A stretch of 64,000 bases of DNA, from assembly GCA_023897205.1 (NCBI GenBank), contig JAHWDD010000007.1, forward strand, positions 3,906,001 through 3,970,000, written 5' to 3'. Both the position numbers and the translations under genes were made by a program. This document shows positions 24,601-34,238 of the stretch, piece after piece (position 1 is the first letter of the stretch; each line of letters opens with the position of its first letter). The notes below the pieces were generated by a model that saw only the letters and a list, made by a program, of their open reading frames with translations, had not been told where the DNA came from and made no database searches. The stretch comes from Exophiala sp. HKRS030 (taxonomy: Eukaryota; Ascomycota; Eurotiomycetes; Chaetothyriales; Herpotrichiellaceae).

Positions 24601-24755
24601 ATGCTCGCCGGGGTACTCCTGTCTGCCAGGAGAAGGTTGTCGCCTTCCGAAGTGAAAGATACGACCGGTGCTTGGCCAATGGCCCAAACTGTGCCGGCCA
24701 AGAAAACCAGTACTTGCAGAATGTAAAGCATCTTGGTCATTATGCCCTGCGCCAT
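21602..24755 (-). CDS. Secreted GH115 xylan alpha-1,2-glucuronidase-type glycoside hydrolase, three exons, one apparent frameshift
   Basis: Minus-strand exons are about 24755-24315, 24261-22686 and 22634-21602 (introns 53 and 51 bp). The protein is about 1015-1025 aa depending on which ATG is used (24782, 24755 or 24740). The hydrophobic stretch MLYILQVLVFLAGTVWA looks like a signal peptide, and N-glycosylation sequons are frequent, as expected for secretion. GH115 hallmarks include the RGIFINDEAP strand, YLWPAMWGSMFN, LFADDNWGN and WVVNVGDIKPLE. These enzymes remove (4-O-methyl)glucuronic acid from xylan. The frame breaks near 24455-24465: GIILVG must continue as TVGKSALIDGLVDRG, needing one extra base. 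This is the only one of the twelve breaks not in a C/G run of four or more. The family call is strong. Confidence 0.93.
22635..22685 (-). other. Intron 2 of the GH115 gene
   Basis: 51 bp, GTAAGA..TTCTAG, phase 2; joins THLGYTYW to QQPMRQFTPP. Confidence 0.85.
24262..24314 (-). other. Intron 1 of the GH115 gene
   Basis: 53 bp, GTAAGT..CAACAG, phase 1; joins TALVIAG to SDKRGSIYGLYD, the conserved GH115 segment. Confidence 0.85.
24455..24465 (-). other. Frameshift site in the GH115 gene
   Basis: One base is missing between the codons for ILVG and TVGKSA. The local sequence contains only GG and CC, so the lost base cannot be assigned to a long run. Confidence 0.65.
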
Positions 24756-24782
24756 GCTCTTGGGGATAGACTCTCGCGTCAA

Positions 24783-25948
24783 ACGTCAAGTCGGATATGT
24801 TGAGAGCTGCATGGCATATTAATACTTCGATGCCTCCAGAATACTCATACATGCCTTGACGATGAGATCGATAAGCGATGGCTGGGAAATCATACGCCGA
24901 CGCCGACAATTTGCCTGTGTTATGAAAGCGTGACATGTTTTTCATCATCACGTATTAGCCAGAATTGCAGTTCGGGCTTGGCAATATGGGAGGAGGCTTC
25001 AAGTTGCCATGAAGCTTCGGTGTAGTGGAGTGAGATTATAGCCATCGAACTTCATCTGGTCAAGAACCGGTGGTCAATTTCGCCAATCAAGCGTCGGCAA
25101 TGTCGATCAATAAAAACAGAGCATGATGATTCTATGTGGCGGTGACAAACGAATGTACCAAGAACGGAAAACGGAAGTATCCAGGAACAGCCTGTTCGCT
25201 GTATCATTGACCTTAAAGGATCGCTCCCCGCACGCCCCCACAGTCTGGGGGTACATGGCGATGTTGTATCATACCCGAAGGTAATTGCAGTGAAATAGCG
25301 TAAATAGTAAGATCGGCTATTCAATCAATCCCCATGAACAAGTCCGGATATATACTGACACGATCGGGCCGGGTAAATTCATAAACCTGAAATACAGACC
25401 GCAGGAAGTGGAAGAGGGGTACAGTGGAGGTGCCTCTACCTACCTACCTGGGAACATCAGGCGTTTCTGAAGATCGTTTCGGTTTCTGTACAAGCGTGAA
25501 GGTACGCAAAAGTCGTCATCGGCAGGCCAAGTTCCTACCACAGGGTCCTGCATCCGTCGTGCGACCTCGGTCAAGAAGACCGATGCATACTGCATTTCTT
25601 CCGTTGAATGAAGGGCGTAGTTGTCATAACAAGATCTTGCATCTACGGAGCAACAATGCTAAGCAACTGTTGGAGGAGGGTGGAGGAGGAAGCGAATTGC
25701 CTTTGTGAGGCTTGGCAAATTTGCCGGAAAGCTTGGCGTATTTGGCAATATGATGCAATGGTAAGCACAACACGTCGACTCCACGTGCACGAATCGTCGG
25801 AAGCAACGTCGCGAAATCAAGTCCCTCTCAAGTCGGCGATAAGTTGCGAAATGCATAGTGGTCGTCGACAATGTTGAGCACAGTCTCCAACTCACAAATC
25901 ATATCTACGTGAACATGCCCTTGGTCTAGTGCCTAGTATTCTGGGTAA
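24783..25948. other. Divergent intergenic region upstream of GH115 and TAM41
   Basis: About 1.2 kb with no confident gene. A short CTAC tandem lies near 25437-25449. An ATG directly followed by GTAAGC at 25758-25766 could be a tiny first exon of TAM41 (see that entry). Frames here are short and without domains. Confidence 0.45.
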
Positions 25949-27504
25949 AAGGGTTTCCACGAGCTGTCGACACGAGCTCTCTGCCGATCGTCATTGTTGG
26001 TGCCGCCGAAAAGGCTCACCTTCAATTCGAACATCCGCCACTATGCCACGGTAGAAGAGGATGGGAAGCGGGATGCTGTAACTCGGAGTGGACAAGATGC
26101 TGTAAAGTCGACAAAACCATTGGGTGCACCCTCCTCCTCCCCATCCCAGTCGTCTTCGACCGACGCAGACACGACAGAACGGGCATCTGTCGACGGCTCA
26201 GTCAAGTCAGACTCCTCGACCCTCAACCCCTCGGACTGGGAAGACAATCCCGACCTTAGCATCTCGAAATTCTCTGAATTGCCTGGAACAAACTTTGGCG
26301 TCAACCAACACATTGTGATCAATGAAGAGTTCAAGGAAGCTTTGAGACAAATCCTCTGGAAGTTCAGGGCACCCATACGCTATGCATTTGCGTACGGATC
26401 CGGCGTTTTCCCCAAAGCGCGAGTAATAAAGGAGGCAACTCGAAACTGCATCCCTCCCCTCCCGAGGCAATCAGTAAGGTCCAAGAAGGCAATCAGAAAG
26501 TGATCGATTTCATCTTTGGTGTTTCGTACTCACAACACTGGCACTCCCTCAACTTACAAGAGCATCGAGATCATTACTCAGGCGTTGGGTCCTTGGGTTC
26601 CTACGCCGTGTCTAAGCTTCAAGAATCTATAGGAGCCGGGGTATACTTCAACCCATATGTCACGGTCAATGGCACCTTGATCAAATACGGCGTTGTTAAC
26701 TTGGACACGCTGTGCAAAGATCTGTCTGAATGGAATACACTATACTTGGCTGGGAGACTACAAAAGCCAGTTAAAATCTTACGAGACAATCCTGCTGTCC
26801 GGTTAGCAAACCAGGTCAATTTGATTGCAGCGGTCCGCACCGCCTTGTTGCTCTTACCCGCCGAATTTACCGAGAAGGAACTATACGCTACGATCGCAGG
26901 TATCTCGTATATGGGCGATCCACGAATGTCAATTGGTGGAGATGACCCACGGAAAGTCAATAACATTGTCGAAAACCAACTGCATAACTTCCGTCGGCTT
27001 TACGCCCCATTGATAGACAATCTGCCCAACATCTCTTTCACTGATTCTGCCTGCTCTAACCGAGACTGGTTCGATGACCCTTCTGTCAACGCGAAACTCT
27101 CGCAGAACATGGATCCGGTTACCCGTGGTCACATGGTTCGTCGGCTACCTAACGCCTTCCGAGGGAAGCTTTACTTTGAGTATCAATCCAAATTCCGAAT
27201 CCCGCGTGGCGAGTTCACCGAGCTTATGGAGAAGACGAAAGATGAAGATCCCGAACGAATCAGAAGACGTGAGGGTGGCCCTTTTGAACGACGTATCGCT
27301 GAGGACACTGAAGGCGGTGGTCTACGAGAAGAGGTTCGTCAGGTGATTGAGAAAACCATCCGATGGCCAAGCTTCACGCAGAGCCTCAAGGGCGTGGTGA
27401 CCGCCGGGTTTGGTCGTAGCTGGAGGTACGCCCGCGAGAAGCGACAGAAGGCAACGGCGGGGTCGGCGGAAAAGGCTGAAGAGCAATCAAAGACGTCTGC
27501 TTGA
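25949..27504 (+). CDS. TAM41/Mmp37 mitochondrial CDP-diacylglycerol synthase (5' end unresolved, one apparent frameshift)
   Basis: A protein of about 510 aa of the TAM41 family, which makes CDP-diacylglycerol in the mitochondrial inner membrane for cardiolipin synthesis. Diagnostic segments are IRYAFAYGSGVF (nucleotidyltransferase-like GSG), HPSPPEAISKVQEG, the near-invariant IDFIFGVSYSQHWHSLNLQ with HRDHYSG, and GVYFNPYVTVNG. A presequence-like stretch (LSTRALCRSSLL, NSNIRHYA) precedes them, but the frame is open back to a stop at 25946 with no ATG. Either a first exon lies upstream (for example the ATG at 25758 before GTAAGC, spliced to an AG near 25951 or 25963), or the start is non-AUG. 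A C4 run at 26410-26413 needs one more C, giving GSGVFPQSASNKGG in frame with the rest. The identity is strong and the 5' structure weak. Confidence 0.88.
26410..26413 (+). other. Frameshift site in TAM41 (C4 where C5 is expected)
   Basis: The upstream frame stops at 26501-26503, while the family-conserved HPSPPEA and DFIFGVSYS are in the next frame. One extra C joins them. Confidence 0.75.
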
Positions 27505-27743
27505 CTTGTGCCGTCATCAAATATAATTCATGTGTAAATAGACTATTCCAAGGTCATCCAATGGTGCAGCTACTGTCCTGCCCAGACCAACCCAAAATGC
27601 AACCTGTTCTTACCACATAGCTGGATTCTCTCGTTTGACACCGTCTAAACCACTCTTCTCGAAGAGCGCATCTCACCAATCTATCCACAGCATCCTAGAC
27701 ATAGCTACAACCAACTTTCTGAAGAACAGACAGTCTCCAGCAA

Positions 27744-28416
27744 TCACAATGTCTCCAGCTTCTGCTCGTCCTGCGCCATCTTCCAGCCTGCCTTCCACAG
27801 CACATAAAACGGAATGCCCACACTCCAGAAATAGACGCCCGAGCGCAAATAACTCAGCTTCTCACTAGGAGCAGCCATGTATAGAGCACTGTACAGGACA
27901 CGGGCAACCAGATACTCTGCGGCGCAGAAGTTGAGATCTCGCGTATCGACTTGTGTATATGTACCTGCGAGCTATTTCGCGCAAAAAGCAGCGGATTTCA
28001 GCAATCGATCATGATAAGAAGCGTTGCACAGATTTCAATATATAAATATCACAACGTGAATTTCAAGGATTGCAGTTGTGCTTTGTGTATGACTGACTTA
28101 CCATTGCGGCGGCAAACAGCGGGAAGCCCTCGAGGGCATTCAGATGGCAGCCTCGGGCTTTCCACAACGAGTCCATGGTTGGTCGAGGCAGGATCGAAGC
28201 GAGCCGGTCGAGGTTTGTGCGTGGAACGAGGTTGGATGCTGCCCCTTTCGATGCGATCATGGCTTTGCCGAACATGTAGATGTGCGGAGGGTAGGCCAAG
28301 GCGTACGATATCGGGATCGAGTGCAGCGCGAATGCTCGTGTTGAGAAATATGGTGTCTGGTTTGTCGGTGCTGAGATTGCTGGCGATGGTGCCTGGGGAT
28401 CTTTGAGTGCCGACAT
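27744..28416 (-). CDS. MAPEG-family membrane protein, two exons
   Basis: Exon 1 is 28416-28102 and exon 2 is 27971-27744, with a 130-bp intron (GTAAGT..AATAG, phase 0); 180 aa. The joined sequence has the MAPEG core: RGCHLNALEGFPLFAAAM followed by LAGTYTQVDTRDLN, EYLVARVLYSALYM and the final helix GVYFWSVGIPFYVLWKAGW. About four transmembrane segments are expected. MAPEG proteins include microsomal glutathione transferases and related eicosanoid enzymes. Fungal members with this DTRDLN variant are common and uncharacterised. A closer AG (CGCAG) gives the wrong frame, so the AATAG acceptor decides the structure. The gene is convergent with TAM41, 240 bases apart. Confidence 0.88.
27972..28101 (-). 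other. Intron in the MAPEG gene
   Basis: 130 bp, GTAAGT..AATAG, phase 0. Of the nearby AGs only this one keeps LAGTYTQVDTRDLN in frame. Confidence 0.8.
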
Positions 28417-29332
28417 TATGGATGATTTGGCTGAGTGTAAGAGGTATTCAGGTCGGATGGTCTTCGTCAGTGTTGAGAATTGACTGACGCTGCTGCGTTG
28501 GTCACAGGGATGTCACTGCAGTGGATGGATTGCAGTTTGAACCCGCCAGGCTGTCCTTGTTATATACAGTCGACATTTCACGTCACCTACCTTTCCACAG
28601 GAGTTGATCTCGCGTTATGCATTGAGGGTTTTGATGATGGTCAAGCCGCAGGAGAGATGTGGAGAGCATAACGTGAGGCTATTTGACTTCAACATCAAAG
28701 GCGAAAAGTATAACCACCGCATACGGTGAAGAGTCGGCATGTGATTATCGCAGATCTAGAGACTATCGCCCACAGAAATCTAGATCAATGATTTTGGGGG
28801 TTAATATGTAAACGTTGTATTCGCCTGATAAAGGTAGGTTCCTAAAGTCTAGAAAGAAGCGGCGTTGGTGGTTTGGGACGCATGGAAGAATTTGGTTAGC
28901 GGGCCAGCAGCACAAATGCTTGACGAAGTGAGGATGACTACGCCCCAAGCATCCCAACGTTGTGCCTCTTTTGTACGTACGCTGGACGATGTCGTTGTGT
29001 GTAAGTGATTATCATCGCCTGTCAGTATCGTCTTTGTGTGGATGGAAATGTTCAGCAAGCGACTAATAATTTAGTATATTGTTGCTGGCTAGAGTTGAAG
29101 TCTAAAGTTGGACATTGCTCCTCCTCCCGAACATATTTAGCTGATATCCGACACAAATGTGTAGCGTTTTCGCACAAGTTACAATACCATCAAAAAGACA
29201 TCCACTCGAATGAGCCCGAATACAAAGAGAATGAAAGTTCATGAACATCGTTACCACAAATCTGTGTTCTTATCACACTCAGCGCACTCCCAAAGCCACC
29301 CGACCCGAGGCATCTGGGCTTTCTGCATTTGC
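28417..29332. other. Intergenic region
   Basis: About 0.9 kb between two minus-strand genes. Only short frames; nothing recognisable. It should contain the MAPEG promoter and the 3' UTR of the 99-aa gene. Confidence 0.5.
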
Positions 29333-29728
29333 CTAGATATATCCGCCTTTGTCATTCTTGCCCTGTCTTTCGGAGCGAGTGAAGACTTCTTCGGAAGTGA
29401 GGCTGCCTACGCCTTCGAGCAGACCTCCCTTTCCAAGCTGGCCACCCACTCCCTCGTTGACGCCGTCCTGCACTGCATCGATGTTTTTATCGCCTGTGAC
29501 CTTCGTCTTGGAGAGGTTGTCTGGTAAGGGTCGAAGAAGGAATGGTTAGCGAAACAGTTATGAAGGCCAGGCTAGGAATGAAAGGAAGTCGTAGCGGGCA
29601 TTGCATGGTAGCCTACCTTTGGCAACGTAACTGGTCTTGTTCTCGCCCCACCAGCCGAGGACTTTGTCTTCGATCCATGGCACCCAGTTCTCGTACTGCT
29701 TGTTGTAGTAGTTGCGTGCTCCTTCCAT
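29333..29728 (-). CDS. Small 99-aa two-exon protein, function unknown
   Basis: Each exon is under 200 bases. Exon 1 is 29728-29617, exon 2 is 29520-29333, and the 96-bp intron runs GTAGGC..TACCAG (phase 1). Exon 1 encodes an aromatic, charged peptide (MEGARNYYNKQYENW, then VPWIEDKVLGWWGENKTSYV). Exon 2 encodes NLSKTKVTGDKNIDAVQDGV followed by a Gly-rich stretch (GVGGQLGKGGLLEGVGS) and ends GGYI. The splice joins the two with a perfect codon and both halves avoid stops only in these frames. It is soluble, with no signal peptide or membrane segment. The composition looks like a real, abundant small fungal protein, perhaps stress- or conidium-associated, but that is a guess. I cannot name a family. 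Confidence 0.72.
29521..29616 (-). other. Intron in the 99-aa gene
   Basis: 96 bp, GTAGGC..TACCAG, phase 1. Confidence 0.7.
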
Positions 29729-30370
29729 GACGGTGTGTTTCTTTTATGGGATACTTTGGAGGGTTGAACAGTTGTTAGAGTGTATGTTCATCAAAGTGTT
29801 GTCCTTTGGTGTCAACAAATGTCAAGATGATCAGCATGCTCTAAAAATCACCACGACCGTCCACTTAATATGTCCTCACCCGCATGATTGCATCATATGG
29901 AACATGGCAACGACCAACATGTTTTCTGGCAGAATTACAGCGATACGAAGTGTGGCTGGTACGTCATATGGCGCCTACAATGACCAGTGGCTAGTGTGTA
30001 GAACCTCCCACCCAATGTCCGCTTCATGGGTGTTTCCCGTGGCTCGAACGAATGAGCAGCGACATGAGGCTGAGCACGCATGGGTGTGACTTGTGTTGGA
30101 AGCCTGGAATAGTGGATGCTTCTCGCCGTCTGTGGAGGAAGGCAAGAACTTGGATGGGAAGAAAACCAGGCGATGACGTAGGCTGGGCGAAGTGGCTGCG
30201 TGGGTCATCCTTGTTGGAGGGCAGTCATACAAGGGTATGAAGATCAAGGAATTTGCTAGTCACCAGCGAGGCAAGAGGAGCCACATGAGAGGGCAATGGT
30301 CGGAAGTAAACTGCAATATACCCTGGTTGGAATTAAAAAGACATAGAAAGTATTTTAGATACTCAAGTTA
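29729..30370. other. Intergenic region
   Basis: About 640 bases. No gene seen; probably the promoter of the 99-aa gene and the 3' UTR of the zinc-finger gene. Confidence 0.5.
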
Positions 30371-31668
30371 TCAAGGTGGAAAACAACAATCTGTGCCAGA
30401 GTGATCGTCTTGCATAGTAGCAGAGCCACGATGAACATCGTTTTCTCGTACAGAGAGGGCTCTATCGCCACGCTGAAACCAAACAGGATTGTCAATATTC
30501 AAAGAGACAAAGATATAATACAGGTAACCATCTATGTAATGTAGCATAGGAAAAGAAATATTGAAACATGATAGAATCCCTCTGGAAATCGGCAGACAAT
30601 TGCGTTTTGGTTGTATTGGGGTGAAAAAGAGTTCCCCAAGGCACAGGCATATTCGGCAGAACATATTTGCCGAGAACAACGACTTAGTGACCGGCACCTT
30701 TGCTTCTGCTCTGTTGCTCAGAGCGTTCATATCCAGAGTCATAACTCCCGGGAGTGAGCTGCCATATCCTGTTCCTCTAGAATGTTTGTGAACTTGGCTC
30801 ACGTGTTCCTCAGCCTGAGTGCGACAATCAAAGTGGGCCGTACAATTAGGACACCTGACACGGCGACCTCCAATATGCTCGTCTCTGTCTTTAACCGCGT
30901 GAAATGTTCGAGAGCAGGTGTCGCATGTGAGGAGAACATCTGCACTATGTCGATCGATTGCAGGAAATTGGACGCTGCCGCCGGTATTGATCACATGCGC
31001 GATGGCGTGGTCTATTGCATTGATATCCGCCGGTGTTGGATTCTCAAGATCAAATGACGAGCCAAAGCCCTTATTGGAGGGGGATGCTGCTTGACCCGGG
31101 GGTCATGAACGTAGGTATTTCGTGAGCTGGGTGTGTATGTGATACGTGCACCTTGATGTCGTAGTATGAGGATTTGTTCGTACAGCGACTGAGCCTCCAC
31201 TGGAAATGGGAGAGGGTCTCGCAAGGATGTCCCATGAAATTGAGTATTGAGCTCTTCCATATGATGGTGATCAAACTCCCCGTATTCTGCGGGCTCGTTT
31301 CTGTCGTTTGGTCGGTTTTGACGAGGTCCTTCAGGGTCAGGTCGTGGAGATCGAAGGTTCTCACTGGCTCTGGGATTCCTGTCACTGGGGACATTTGATC
31401 TGTGATTTGGTGCCATTGTTTCTTCCTTCCAACGACTGTCGACGAGATACTCTTCAACGTCCGTACGAGTGTACTCGGTGTCAGCTTGGGAGGAGTAGTC
31501 GTTATGATATGAGGATCTAGGGTCGAGCACTTTGGAAATTGCTGGAACTGTCCTTTCTTTCACAGGCTTGTATCCTGATTCACTTTTGGGGCGTCTGACT
31601 TCAGTTGGGCCGTCCTTCTTGGATCTGGAGGGTTTTGCGTGATGATTACCAGGAAGGAATGGGCCCAT
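30371..31668 (-). CDS. C2H2-type zinc-finger protein (apparent frameshift; 3' structure uncertain)
   Basis: The N-terminal half is hydrophilic and Arg/Asp/Pro-rich, and starts at MGPFLPG (ATG 31666-31668); an in-frame ATG at 31750-31752 is an alternative. The C-terminal half has two zinc-finger-like units: CDTCSRTFHAV..DEH (C-x2-C-x12-H) and CPNCTAHFDCRTQAEEH..VH (C-x2-C-x12-H-x4-H). One base is missing in a coding C5 run (plus G5, 31079-31083); with C6, ..VKQHPPS runs into NKGFGSSFDLENP and on to the fingers. The tail after SNRAEAK reads like translated intron (FFTPIQPKRNCLPISRG..), and a TTTCAG acceptor at about 30471 could start a last exon RGDRALSVREND. The donor is unclear. Total about 430 aa if unspliced. 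By its fingers it is a nuclear DNA- or RNA-binding protein; I recognise no orthologue. Confidence 0.68.
31079..31083 (-). other. Frameshift site in the zinc-finger gene (homopolymer one base short)
   Basis: A G5 run on the plus strand. The frame containing the basic N-terminus and the frame containing the zinc fingers are joined only by one extra base. Confidence 0.65.
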
Positions 31669-32781
31669 CTTGTATCCTGAAGATTCGAGTAAGTCAAGTG
31701 TTGCTACCCAACCCAAGGGGCGGAATTTAACATTTATGTGCAGCCGGACCACTCATGTTCGAGGCACAAGGCAGTGCATCCATGGGTTAGCAAGTGTGTG
31801 AGGATGAGGCTACAATGTTTGCCTTGGAACATTTTGATCCTGAGGCGCTTGATCCAGGTTGCCCGCTGGTTCGACGGTGCTGGAACCCGTCAGGCAACTA
31901 ACACCTGTATCTTGCATTCAAACGCCTGAGACAACCGTGAGAGCAGGGCTCAGGAAATGGCTATGCCTGCTATACACCCCAAAAGGGTGCAGAAGTACTG
32001 CGCATTTGGCTAGAGGCCAGCATTGCAATGCAAGGCGAGTGGTAAGGAAAAAGAAGACGTGTCAAGGCTTCCAACAGGCATCTTCCAAGCCTCATTAACA
32101 CATCGCCCTCGTTTCCGATTCCAGTTACTGTCAGTCAAGGATGAGAACACCACCAACGCCCGGAAACAGCGTTGCATATATGAGGGTGTACACCAGAAGG
32201 CATCTCGGTGGTCTAGGGTCTCTTTTTCAGCCGCAATGAGCTTGTGCCCAAGACGCAGCCAGGAGAGGTCAAAGGGGCGGAGCCTGGACGGAACTGTCCA
32301 ATGAAGAACACGGAGATTGCGGAGATACATCATGTCACGTGAATGATAGTCACATGATATGTCTGGACGGATGATCACGTGCCGACCACTTGCCGAATGG
32401 TTCGGTCGGTCCAGCGCCGAAGTGCTCGCCGTCAATTTCTCCACAAACGCCTCTGTATCGGCAATGACGCCGCTGTATCCCGTGGGGCAAACGAATTTAA
32501 CCGTGAAATCCAGAGATATGCCGACATTATATAGGGCATGGGCATGGTGCGTCGTGGTCGTCGGGTGCTAGTTTTCTTTCCTGCTTCTTGGACAGTTGTA
32601 ACTTCATCTCTTGAAACTTCCGATAGAATCTATACCTAAGCTGGCATCTCAAGCTCATCAACTGCTGTGAAAAGGTCTAACTAAGGGGTGGTCAATTCAG
32701 CATAGAAGTCTTACCGGCTAATTTGGCCTGTGACGCAAGTTTGCTAGAGAAGTCCCTACCAAAATAGCTCTTTACAACAGA
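31669..32781. other. Divergent intergenic region
   Basis: About 1.1 kb between the zinc-finger gene and the dehydrogenase. Frames are short and without domains. It contains several CACGTG/TCACGTG-like E-box words (near 32335-32384) that could bind bHLH factors; this is only inferred. Confidence 0.4.
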
Positions 32782-34238
32782 ATGTCCTCAGAATCCTTCC
32801 CCAAGTGGCCTTCATTGGTCTTGGGGCCATGGGATTCGCCATGTCAACGCATCTAGTCCGCACAGGGTTTCCTGTGACGGGTTTCGACATCTACGGGCCG
32901 ACATTGGAACGGTGGCAGAAAACTTGCGATGATATCTCAGGATCGAAGGCGACCATTGCGAAGTCGCCCGCAGAAGCCGTCAAAAATGCTTCAGTGGTGA
33001 GCCTGATGGTCGCCAACCATCATCACGTGCATTCAGCGTTGTTCGATGAGAAGAGTGGTGCTGTGCATGCTCTACCTGAGAATTCCACAGTGATCATTCA
33101 TGCGACAATCCCCCCAACCCAGCCAGCGTCAGTCCGAGAGAGACTTACGAACGAATTCAAGCGTCCAGATGTGAAATTGATCGATGCACCGGTCTCTGGC
33201 GGAGTAGCTAGGTCGATTAATGGCACACTAACCATCATGGTTGCGTCGGACGACCCGGCGAACTTGGAGCAACCCGATGCGAAAGTTGTCCTTGAGAACG
33301 TTGCGAGCAAAGGCAAGACCCTGTACGCCATCCCTGGTACACTAGGAGGTGGTGAGTCGGCCAAAGCTCTCAACCAAGTTATGTGCGGTATCCACATCGC
33401 ATCTGCAGGCGAAATATTCGGCCTAGCCGCAATTTTGGGGCTTGATACTCAGAAGTTCTATGATACCCTCGTTGGCAAAGATTCTTCGGGAAATCCGGTG
33501 CTGGGTTGGAGCTGGATGTTTGAGAATCGTGGTCCCAGAATTCTGAGTGCAACACCACCTATGGCTTCTGCCACTTCTATCATCGACAAAGATGTCGGTA
33601 TCATTCGAGATGAGGAAGTCCGGTTGGGCGTTGAATTGCCACTCCTCAACAATGCAAGTGAAGTGATCAAAGAAGTCATGAAGACCCACGCAAGCGCAGA
33701 TGACAGCTGCATAGCACAATACTACCTCGGTTTTGGGTCGGAAAAAGAAGGTCTTGTTGTCGAGAGAGCGGGAAAGCCGACAATCTCTGCCGATGAACTT
33801 GACTCTCGAATTCAAGATGTTGCGAACGCCCACGCCACTATTCACTTGACCTCGGCGTATGAAACCACTATATTCGCGAAATCCTTGGATCTTGTCAGCG
33901 ACGAGCAAAGGAAACAGTGGTTCAGCATTATTTCTGGCGCGGCAGGTGGCAGCACAGTCTTTTCCGAAGTGATACCGCTGTCGTTCAAGGATTCAGAAGG
34001 AAGCGAGGCAGCGTTCAAGAAATATGCCAAAGACAAATTTGGGGGTTCCTTCGATAGGACGGTAAGTTTGCAATGCTTGACCATTTCTCGATTATATTCA
34101 CCAAATCCTGATGAGGAAATATAACTGACATTCATCGCATCACAGGTCAGTATTATCGAGCAGGCAAAAGGTCAAGGCTATCAGCCTGTGCTCTTGGAGG
34201 CTGCCACAGCGAACCTGAAAAAGCTGCTTGGGCGATAA
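32782..34238 (+). CDS. NAD-binding 6-phosphogluconate/3-hydroxyisobutyrate dehydrogenase-family protein (apparent frameshift)
   Basis: Exons are 32782-34061 and 34146-34238 with an 84-bp intron (GTAAGT..CACAG, phase 0), giving 457 aa after correction. The Rossmann motif GLGAMG lies at about 13-18 (VAFIGLGAMGFAM), followed by the substrate signature DAPVSGGVARSING and the catalytic-lysine region GGGESAKALNQVM, as in HIBADH, tartronate semialdehyde reductase and L-threonate dehydrogenase. The C-terminal helical half is longer than in HIBADH (usually about 300 aa), as in the fungal two-domain members. The natural start ATG (32782) is in a different frame from the Rossmann motif. One extra C in the C4 run 32799-32802 gives MSSESFPQVAFIGLGAMG. 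The substrate is unknown, probably a beta-hydroxyacid. Confidence 0.88.
32799..32802 (+). other. Frameshift site in the dehydrogenase gene (C4 where C5 is expected)
   Basis: The ATG and the Rossmann fold lie in different frames, and one extra C fuses them. Confidence 0.7.
34062..34145 (+). other. Intron in the dehydrogenase gene
   Basis: 84 bp, GTAAGT..TCACAG, phase 0; joins GSFDRT to VSIIEQAKGQ. Confidence 0.85.
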
